Below, piece by piece: positions 51,401-61,504 of a stretch of DNA of 64,000 bases; within the stretch, counting starts at the first letter, position 1; each line of letters starts with the position of its first letter. Location of the stretch: contig CM071599.1 in the NCBI GenBank assembly GCA_036435485.1, forward strand, positions 4,180,803 to 4,244,802, read 5' to 3'. Both the position numbers and the translations under genes were made by a program. Source of the stretch: Saposhnikovia divaricata. Taxonomy: Eukaryota; Streptophyta; Magnoliopsida; Apiales; Apiaceae. A model generated the notes under the pieces. The model did no database searches and was not told where the DNA came from. It saw nothing but the letters and a program-made list of their open reading frames with translations.

Positions 51401-52767
51401 TATAATCGAAACTCGATTTTCGGATATTCCAAAAGGGGTTAGTACACTGGATATTGTTAAAAATCGAGTCGGACCATTTTGTGGATATTTGTTCATATTT
51501 TGTTCTTATGGGTTATTGGAATTCAACGAAATTTTATTTGACGCAGTTCGGACCGGAATCGGAGCTGATATGATCGAAACTCGGTTTTCGGAAAATTCTC
51601 AAAGGGGTTAGTACACGAGATATTGTTAAAAATCAAGTCGGACCATTTTGTGGATATTTTGACATATTTTATTCCTATGGGTTATTGGAATTCAACCAAA
51701 TTTTATTTGATGCAGTTCGGACTTGAATCGAAGCTGATATGATCGAAACTCGGTTTTCGGATAATCCTCAAAGGTGTTAGTACACGGGATATTGTTAAAA
51801 ATTGAGTCGCACCATTTTCTGGATATGTTTACATATTTTGTTCCTATGGGTTATTGGAATTCAACGAAATTTTATTTGACGCAGTTCGGACCGGAATCAG
51901 AGCTGATATGATCGAAACTCGGTTTTCGGAAAATTCTCAAAGGGGTTAGTACACGGGATATTATTAAAAATCAAGTCGGACCATTTTGTGGATATTTTTA
52001 CATATTTTGTTCCTATGTGTTATTGGAATTCAACGAAATTTTCTTTGACGCAATTCGGACCGGAATCGGAGCTGATATAATCGAAACTCGGTTCTTGGAT
52101 AATCCTAAAAGGGGCTAGTACATGGGATATTGTTTAAAATCGAGTCGGACCATTTTGTAGATATTTTTACATATTTGGTTCCTATGGGTTATCGGGATTC
52201 AACAAAATTTATTTTGACGCAATTCGGACATGAATCGGAGCTGATATGATCGAAACTCGATTTTCGGATAATCCTCAAATGGGCTAGTACATGGCATATT
52301 GTTAAAAATCGAGTCGGACCAGTTTATGGATATTTTTACATATTTTGTTCCTATGGGTTATTGGAATTCAACGAAATTTTATTTGACGCAATTCGAACCG
52401 GAATCGGAGCTGATATAATCGAAACTCGGTTTTTGGATAATCCTCAAAGGGGCTAGTACATGGGATATTGTTAAAAATCGAGTCGGACCATTTTGTGGAT
52501 ATTTTTACATATTTGGTTCCTATGGGTTATTGGGATTCAACGAAATTTTATTTGACGCAATTCGGACATGAATCGGAGCAAATATGATCGAAACTCGATT
52601 TTCGGATAATACTCAAACGGGCTAGTACATGACATATTGTTAAAAATCGAGTCGGACCATTTTGTGGATATTTTTTCATATTTTGTTCTTATGGGTTATT
52701 GAAATTCAACGAAATTTTATTTGACGCAGTTCGGACCGGAATCGGAGCTGATATGATTGAAACTCGG
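39480..52767 (+). repeat. Canonical 10-mer HOR, eight tandem copies
   Basis: Copies start at 39480, 41141, 42802, 44463, 46124, 47785, 49446 and 51107, each 1661 bp. Overlapping sets of neighbours share private variants: GATCGGAACTCGG in d of copies one to four, CAAAAGGGTTAG at the f/g border of copies one to three, GAGCCGGACCAGTTTATGG in i of copies one and two, and CACTGGATATTG in d of copies six to eight. TACATAAAATATTG in a plus AACTAGATTTTCGG in j mark copies five to seven. Confidence 0.95.
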
Positions 52768-55610
52768 CCACGGGATATTGTTAAAAATCAAGTCGGACCA
52801 TTTTGTGGATTTTTTTATATATTTTGTTCCTATTGGTTATTAAAATTCAACAAAATTTTATTTGACGTAGTTCGAACCTGAATCGGACCTGATATGATTG
52901 AAAATCGGTTTTCGGATAATCCTCAAAGGGGTTAGTACAAGAAATATTGTTAAAAATTGAGTCGGACCATTTCATGGACATTTTTACATATTTTGTTCCT
53001 ATGGGTTATTGGGATTCAACAAAATTTTATTTGACGCATTTCGGACCTGAATCGGAGCTGATATAATCGAAACTCGATTTTCGGATATTCCAAAAGGGGT
53101 TAGTACACGGGATATTATTAAAAATCGAGTCGGACCATTTTGTGGATATTTGTTCATATTTTGTTCTTATGGGTTATTGGAATTCAACGAAATTTTATTT
53201 GACGCAGTTCGGACCGGAATCGGAGCTGATATGATCGAAACTCGGTTTTCGGAAAATTCTCAAAGGGGTTAGTACACGGGATATTGTTAAAAATCAAGTC
53301 GGACCATTTTGTGGATATTTTGACATATTTTATTCCTATGGGTTATTGGAATTCAACCAAATTTTATTTGATGCAGTTCGGACTTGAATCGAAGCTGATA
53401 TGATCGAAACTCCGTTTTCGGATAATCCTCAAAGGTGTTAGTACACGGGATATTGTTAAAAATTGAGTCGGACCATTTTCTGGATATTTTTACATATTTT
53501 GTTCCTATGGGTTATTGGAATTCAACGAAATTTTATTTGACGCAGTTCGGACCGGAATCAGAGCTGATATGATCGAAACTCGGTTTTCGGAAAATTCTCA
53601 AAGGGGTTAGTACACGGGATATTGTTAAAAATCAAGTCGGACCATTTTGTGGATATTTTTACATATTTTGTTCCTATGTGTTATTGGAATTCAACGAAAT
53701 TTTCTTTGACGCAATTCGGACCGGAATCGGAGCTGATATAATCGAAACTCGGTTCTTGGATAATCCTAAAAGGGGCTAGTACATGGGATATTGTTTAAAA
53801 TCGAGTCGGACCATTTTGTAGATATTTTTACATATTTGGTTCCTATGGGTTATCTGGATTCAACAAAATTTATTTTGACGCAATTCGGACATGAATCGGA
53901 GCTGATATGATCGAAACTCGATTTTCGGATAATCCTCAAATGGGCTAGTACATGGCATACTGTTAAAAATCGAGTCGGACCAGTTTATGGATATTTTTAC
54001 ATATTTTGTTCCTATGGGTTATTGGAATTCAACGAAATTTTATTTGACGCAATTCGAACCGGAATCGGAGCTGATATAATCGAAACTCGGTTTTTGGATA
54101 ATCCTCAAAGGGGCTAGTACATGGGATATTGTTAAAAATCGAGTCGGACCATTTTGTGGATATTTTTACATATTTGGTTCCTATGGGTTATTGGGATTCA
54201 ACAAAATTTTATTTGACGCATTTCGGACCTGAATCGGAGCTGATATAATCGAAACTCGATTTTCGGATATTCCAAAAGGGGTTAGTACACTGGATATTGT
54301 TAAAAATCGAGTCGGACCATTTTGTGGATATTTGTTCATATTTTGTTCTTATGGGTTATTGGAATTCAACGAAATTTTATTTGACGCAGTTCGGACCGGA
54401 ATCGGAGCTGATATGATCGAAACTCGGTTTTCGGAAAATTCTCAAAGGGGTTAGTACACGGGATATTGTTAAAAATCAAGTCGGACCATTTTGTGGATAT
54501 TTTCACATATTTTATTCCTATGGGTTATTGGAATTTAACCAAATTTTATTTGATGCAGTTCGGACTTGAATCGAAGCTGATATGATCGAAACTCGGTTTT
54601 CGGATAATCCTCAAAGGTGTTAGTACACGGGATATTGTTAAAAATTGAGTCGGACCATTTTCTGAATATTTTTACATATTTTGTTCCTATGGGTTATTGG
54701 AATTCAACGAAATTTTATTTGACGCAGTTCGGACCGGAATCAGAGCTGATATGATCGAAACTCGGTTTTCCGAAAATTCTCAAAGGGGTTAGTACACGGG
54801 ATATTGTTAAAAATCAAGTCGGACCATTTTGTGGATATTTTTACATATTTTGTTCCTATGTGTTATTGGAATTCAACGAAATTTTCTTTGACGCAATTCG
54901 GACCGGAATCGGAGCTGATATAATCGAAACTCGGTTCTTGGATAATCCTAAAAGGGGCTAGTACATGGGATATTGTTTAAAATCGAGTCGGACCATTTTG
55001 TAGATATTTTTACATATTTGGTTCCTATGGGTTATCTGGATTCAACAAAATTTATTTTGACGCAATTCGGACATGAATCGGAGCTGATATGATCGAAACT
55101 CGATTTTCGGATAATCCTCAAATGGGCTAGTACATGGCATATTGTTAAAAATCGAGTCGGACCATTTTATGGATATTTTTACATATTTTGTTCCTATGGG
55201 TTATTGGAATTCAACGAAATTTTATTTGACGCAATTCGAACCGGAATCGGAGCTGATATAATCGAAACTCGGTTTTTGGATAATCCTCAAAGGGGCTAGT
55301 ACATGGGATATTGTTAAAAATCGAGTCGGACCATTTTGTGGATATTTTTACATATTTGGTTCCTATGGGTTATTGGGATTCAACGAAATTTATTTTGACG
55401 CAATTCGGACATGAATCGGAGCAGATATGATCGAAACTAGATTTTCGGATAATACTCAAACGGGCTAGTACATAAAATATTGTTAAAAATCGAGTCGGAC
55501 CATTTTGTGGATATTTTTTCATATTTTGTTCTTATGGGTTATTGAAATTCAACGAAATTTTATTTGACGCAGTTCGGACCGGAATCGGAGCTGATATGAT
55601 TGAAACTCGG
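52768..55610 (+). repeat. 17-mer: second, independent 7-mer derivative plus full 10-mer (2843 bp)
   Basis: Order: b c, then d e f g h i j/c (53096-54277, 1182 bp), then d e f g h i j a. The j/c hybrid replaces j, a, b and c. Total length is identical to the 36637-39479 unit although the breakpoint monomers differ, because both remove a+b plus one full monomer (479 bp). Confidence 0.93.
54110..54277 (+). repeat. j/c hybrid monomer (168 bp)
   Basis: It begins as j (GGGGCTAGTACATGGG, ATTTGGTTCC) and continues as c (GGGATTCAACAAAATT, GCATTTCGGACCTG, GGATATTCCAAAAGG). The switch falls in GGGTTATTGGGATTCAAC, which j and c have in common. It is followed by a d monomer with CACTGGATATTG. Confidence 0.92.
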
Positions 55611-57271
55611 CCACGGGATATTGTTAAAAATCAAGTCGGACCATTTTGTGGATTTTTTTATATATTTTGTTCCTATTGGTTATTAAAATTCAACAAAATT
55701 TTATTTGACGTAGTTCGAACCTGAATCGGACCTGATATGATTGAAAATCGGTTTTCGGATAATCCTCAAAGGGCTTAGTACAAGAAATATTGTTAAAAAT
55801 TGAGTCGGACCATTTCATGGACATTTTTACATATTTTGTTCCTATGGGTTATTGGGATTCAACAAAATTTTATTTGACGCATTTCGGACCTGAATCGGAG
55901 CTGATATAATCGAAACTCGATTTTCGGATATTCCAAAAGGGGTTAGTACACGGGATATTGTTAAAAATCGAGTCGGACCATTTTGTGGATATTTGTTCAT
56001 ATTTTGTTCTTATGGGTTATTGGAATTCAACGAAATTTTATTTGACGCAGTTCGGACCGGAATCGGAGCTGATATGATCGAAACTCGGTTTTCGGAAAAT
56101 TCTCAAAGGGGTTAGTACACGGGATATTGTTAAAAATCAAGTCGGACCATTTTGTGGATATTTTGACATATTTTATTCCTATGGGTTATTGGAATTCAAC
56201 CAAATTTTATTTGATGCAGTTCGGACTTGAATCGAAGCTGATATGATCGAAACTCGGTTTTCGGATAATCCTCAAAGGTGTTAGTACACGGGATATTGTT
56301 AAAAATTGAGTCGGACCATTTTCTGGATATTTTTACATATTTTGTTCCTATGGGTTATTGGAATTCAACGAAATTTTATTTGACGCAGTTCGGACCGGAA
56401 TCAGAGCTGATATGATCGAAACTCGGTTTTCGGAAAATTCTCAAAGGGGTTAGTACACGGGATATTGTTAAAAATCAAGTCGGACCATTTTGTGGATATT
56501 TTTACATATTTTGTTCCTATGTGTTATTGGAATTCAACGAAATTTTCTTTGACGCAATTCGGACCGGAATCGGAGCTGATATAATCGAAACTCGGTTCTT
56601 GGATAATCCTAAAAGGGGCTAGTACATGGGATATTGTTTAAAATCGAGTCGGACCATTTTGTAGATATTTTTACATATTTGGTTCCTATGGGTTATCGGG
56701 ATTCAACAAAATTTATTTTGACGCAATTCGGACATGAATCGGAGCTGATATGATCGAAACTCGATTTTCGGATAATCCTCAAATGGGCTAGTACATGGCA
56801 TATTGTTAAAAATCGAGTCGGACCATTTTATGGATATTTTTACATATTTTGTTCCTATGGGTTATTGGAATTCAACGAAATTTTATTTGACGCAATTCGA
56901 ACCGGAATCGGAGCTGATATAATCGAAACTCGGTTTTTGGATAATCCTCAAAGGGGCTAGTACATGGGATATTGTTAAAAATCGAGTCGGACCATTTTGT
57001 GGATATTTTTACATATTTGGTTCCTATGGGTTATTGGGATTCAACGAAATTTTATTTGACGCAATTCGGACATGAATCGGAGCAGATATGATCGAAACTC
57101 AATTTTCGGATAATACTCAAACGGGCTAGTACATGACATATTGTTAAAAATCGAGTCGGACCATTTTGTGGATATTTTTTCATATTTTGTTCTTATGGGT
57201 TATTGAAATTCAACGAAATTTTATTTGACGCAGTTCGGACCGGAATCGGAGCTGATATGATTGAAACTCGG
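55611..57271 (+). repeat. Last fully canonical 10-mer HOR (1661 bp)
   Basis: b-c-d-e-f-g-h-i-j-a in standard order. Private changes include AAAGGGCTTAG at the b/c border and AACTCAATTTTCGG in j. Downstream of it no unit in the window keeps the canonical plan. Confidence 0.93.
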
Positions 57272-58256
57272 CCACGGGATATTGTTAAAAATCAAGTCGG
57301 ACCATTTTGTGGATTTTTTTATATATTTTGTTCCTATTGGTTATTAAAATTCAACAAAATTTTATTTGACGTAGTTCGAACCTGAATCGGACCTGATATG
57401 ATTGAAAATCGGTTTTCGGATAATCCTCAAAAGGGTTAGTACAAGAAATATTGTTAAAAATTGAGTCGGGCCATTTCATGGACATTTTTACATATTTTGT
57501 TCCTATGGGTTATTGGGATTCAACAAAATTTTATTTGACGCATTTCGGACCTGAATCGGAGCTGATATAATCGAAACTCGATTTTCGGATATTCCAAAAG
57601 GGGTTAGTACACGGGATATTGTTAAAAATCGAGTCGGACCATTTTGTGGATATTTGTTCATATTTTGTTCTTATGGGTTATTGGAATTCAACGAAATTTT
57701 ATTTGACGCAGTTCGGACCGGAATCGTAGCTGATATGATCGAAACTCGGTTTTCGGAAAATTCTCAAAGGGGTTAGTACACGGGATATTGTTAAAAATCA
57801 AGTCGGACCATTTTGTGGATATTTTTACATATTTTGTTCCTATGTGTTATTGGAATTCAACGAAATTTTCTTTGACGCAATTCGGACCGGAATCGGAGCT
57901 GATTTAATCGAAACTCGGTTCTTGGATAATCCTAAAAGGGGCTAGTACATGGGATATTGTTTAAAACCGAGTCGGACCATTTTGTAGATATTTTTACAAA
58001 TTTGGTTCCTATGGGTTATCGGGATTCAACAAAATTTATTTTGACGCAATTCGGACATGAATCGGAGCTGATATGATCGAAACTCGATTTTCGGATAATC
58101 CTCAAATGGGCTAGTACATGGCATATTGTTAAAAATCGAGTCGGACCATTTTGTGGATATTTTTTCATATTTTGTTCTTATGGGTTATTGAAATTCAACG
58201 AAATTTTATTTGACGCAGTTCGGACCGGAATCGGAGCTGATATGCTTGAAACTCGG
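57272..58256 (+). repeat. Deleted 6-mer unit b-c-d-g-h-i/a (985 bp)
   Basis: After d (57600-57768) comes g (57769-57937) directly, so e and f are absent. After h (57938-58106) an i/a hybrid (58107-58256) closes the unit, so j is absent. Private changes include GAATCGTAGCTG in d and GATATGCTTG in the i/a hybrid. Confidence 0.9.
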
Positions 58257-59969
58257 CCACGGGATATTGTTAAAAATCAAGTCGGACAATTTTGTGGATT
58301 TTTTTATATATTTTGTTCCTATTGGTTATTAAAATTCAACAAAATTTTATTTGACGTAGTTCGAACCTGAATCGGACCTGATATGATTGAAAATCGGTTT
58401 TCGAATAATCCTCAAAGGGGTTAGTACAAGAAATATTGTTAAAAATTGAGTCGGACCATTTCATGGACATTTTTACATATTTTATTCCTATGGGTTATTG
58501 GAATTCAATCAAATTTTATTTGATGCAGTTCGGACTTGAATCGAAGCTGATATAATCGAAACTCGATTTTCGGATATTCCAAAAGGGGTTAGTACACGGG
58601 ATATTGTTAAAAATTGAGTCGGACCATTTTCTGGATATTTTTACATATTTTGTTCCTATGGGTTATTGGAATTCAACGAAATTTTATTTGACGCAGTTCG
58701 GACCGGAATCAGAGCTGATATGATCGAAACTCGGTTTTCGGAAAATTCTCAAAGGGGTTAGTACACGGGATATTGTTAAAAATCGGTTTTCGAATAATCC
58801 TCAAAGGGGTTAGTACAAGAAATATTGTTAAAAATTGAGTCGGACCATTTCATGGACATTTTTACATATTTTATTCCTATGGGTTATTGGAATTCAACCA
58901 AATTTTATTTGATGCAGTTCGGACTTGAATCGAAGCTGATATGATCGAAACTCGATTTTCGGATAATCCTCAAAGGTGTTTGTACACGGGATATTGTTAA
59001 AAATTGAGTCGGACCATTTTCTGGATATTTTTACATATTTTGTTCCTATGGGTTATTGGAATTCAACGAAATTTTATTTGACGCAGTTCGGACCAGAATC
59101 AGAGCTGATATGATCGAAACTCGGTTTTCGGAAAATTGTCAAAGGGGTTAGTACACGGGATATTGTTAAAAATCAAGTCGGACCATTTTGTGGATATTTT
59201 TACATATTTTGTTCCTATGTGTTATTGGAATTCAACGAAATTTTATTTGACGCAATTCGGACCGGAATCGGAGCTGATATAATCGAAACTCGGTTCTTGG
59301 ATAATCCTAAAAGGGGCTAGTACATGGGATATTGTTTAAAATCGAGTCGGACCATTTTGTAGATATTTTTACATATTTGGTTCCTATGGGTTATTGGGAT
59401 TCAACGAAATTTATTTTGACGCAATTCGGACATGAATCGGAGCTGATATGATCGAAACTCGATTTTCGGATAATCCTCAAATGGGCTAGTACATGGCATA
59501 TTGTTAAAAATCGAGTCGGACCATTTTATGGATATTTTTACATATTTTGTTCCTATGGGTTATTGGAATTCAACGAAATTTTATTTGACGCAATTCGAAC
59601 CGGAATCGGAGCTGATATAATCGAAACTCGGTTTTTGGATAATCCTCAAAGGGGCTAGTACATGGGATATTGTTAAAAATCGAGTCGGACCATTTTGTGG
59701 ATATTTTTACATATTTGGTTCCTATGGGTTATTGGGATTCAACGAAATTTATTTTGACGCAATTCGGACATGAATCGGAGCAGATATGATCGAAACTAGA
59801 TTTTCGGATAATACTCAAACGGGCTAGTACATAAAATATTGTTAAAAATCGAGTCGGACCATTTTGTGGATATTTTTTCATATTTTGTTCTTATGGGTTA
59901 TTGAAATTCAACGAAATTTTATTTGACGCAGTTCGGACCGGAATCGGAGCTGATATGATTGAAACTCGG
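58257..59969 (+). repeat. Irregular unit with c/e hybrids and a micro-monomer (1713 bp)
   Basis: Order: b, c/e hybrid (58417-58584), f (58585-58753), 52-bp micro-monomer (58754-58805), c/e hybrid (58806-58974), f (58975-59143), g, h, i, j, a. The c/e hybrid starts with ATTTCATGGACATTTTTAC of c and ends with CAAATTTTATTTGATGCAG and GACTTGAATCGAAGC of e. 1713 equals 1661 plus 52. Confidence 0.9.
58754..58805 (+). repeat. 52-bp micro-monomer, copy 1
   Basis: A linker plus GGGATATTGTTAAAAATC joins straight onto the b-type tail GGTTTTCGAATAATCC, omitting about 117 bp of the monomer body. The join lies in AAAATCG, a word shared by the head (TTAAAAATCGAG) and by the b tail (TTGAAAATCGG). Confidence 0.92.
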
Positions 59970-61504
59970 CCACGGGATATTGTTAAAAATCAAGTCGGAC
60001 CATTTTGTGGATTTTTTTATATATTTTGTTCCTATTGGATATTAAAATTCAACAAAATTTTATTTGACGTAGTTCGAACCTGAATCGGACCTGATATGAT
60101 TGAAAATCGGTTTTCGAATAATCCTCAAAGGGGTTAGTACAAGAAATATTGTTAAAAATTGAGTCGGACCATTTTCTGGATATTTTTACATATTTTGTTC
60201 CTATGGGTTATTGGAATTCAACGAAATTTTATTTGACGCAGTTCGGACCGAAATCAGAGCTGATATGATCGAAACTCGGTTTTCGGAAAATTCTCAAAGG
60301 GGTTAGTACACGGGATATTGTTAAAAATCGGTTTTCGAATAATCCTCAAAGGGGTTAGTACAAGAAATATTGTTAAAAATTGAGTCGGACCATTTCATGG
60401 ACATTTTTACATATTTTATTCCTATGGGTTATTGGAATTCAACCAAATTTTATTTGATGCAGTTTGGACTTGAATCGAAGCTGATATGATCGAAACTCGG
60501 TTTTCGGATAATCCTCAAAGGTGTTAGTACACGGGATATTGTTAAAAATTGAGTCGGACCATTTTCTGGATATTTTTACATATTTTGTTCCTATGGGTTA
60601 TTGGAATTCAACGAAATTTTATTTGACGCAGTTCGGACCGGAATCAGAGCTGATATGATCGAAACTCGGTTTTCGGAAAATTCTCAAAGGGGTTAGTACA
60701 CGGGATACTGTTAAAAATCAAGTCGGACCATTTTGTGGATATTTTTACATATTTTGTTCCTATGTGTTATTGGAATTCAACGAAATTTTCTTTGACGCAA
60801 TTCGGACCGGAATCGGAGCTGATATAATCGAAACTCGGTTCTTGGATAATCCTAAAAGGGGCTAGTACATGGGATATTGTTTAAAATCGAGTCGGACCAT
60901 TTTGTAGATATTTTTACATATTTGGTTCCTATGGGTTATCGGGATTCAACGAAATTTATTTTGACGCAATTCGGACATGAATCGGAGCTGATATGATCGA
61001 AACTCGATTTTCGGATAATCCTCAAATGGGCTAGTACATGGCATATTGTTAAAAATCGAGTCGGACCATTTTATGGATATTTTTACATATTTTGTTCCTA
61101 TGGGTTATTGGAATTCAACGAAATTTTATTTGACGCAATTCGAACCGGAATCGGAGCTGATATAATCGAAACTCGGTTTTTGGATAATCCTCAAAGGGGC
61201 TAGTACATGGGATATTGTTAAAAATCGAGTCGGACCATTTTGTGGATATTTTTACATATTTGGTTCCTATGGGTTATTGGGATTCAACGAAATTTTATTT
61301 GACGCAATTCGGACATGAATCGGAGCAGATATGATCGAAACTCGATTTTCGTATAATACTCAAACGGGCTAGTACATGACATATTGTTAAAAATCGAGTC
61401 GGACCATTTTGTGGATATTTTGTTCTTATGGGTTATTGAAATTCAACGAAATTTTATTTGACGCAGTTCGGACCGGAATCGGAGCTGATATGATTGAAAC
61501 TCGG
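59970..61504 (+). repeat. Irregular unit with a micro-monomer and a deleted a (1535 bp)
   Basis: Order: b, c/f hybrid (60130-60298), micro-monomer (60299-60350), c/e hybrid (60351-60519), f, g, h, i, j, a (61365-61504). The final a has lost 10 bp around GGATATTTTGTTC, where other a monomers read TTTTTTCATATTTTG. The a/b marker after it is changed to GGTCACGG. Confidence 0.9.
60299..60350 (+). repeat. 52-bp micro-monomer, copy 2
   Basis: It has the same length and the same join as the copy at 58754, flanked by an f-type tail on the left and a c/e hybrid on the right, so it moves as part of a larger cassette. Confidence 0.92.

Noticed and set aside
58754..58805. Micro-monomer as a sequencing or assembly error
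   Set aside because: The same 52-bp form with the same join occurs three times in different flanking contexts (58754, 60299, 63184), which a random error would not produce.
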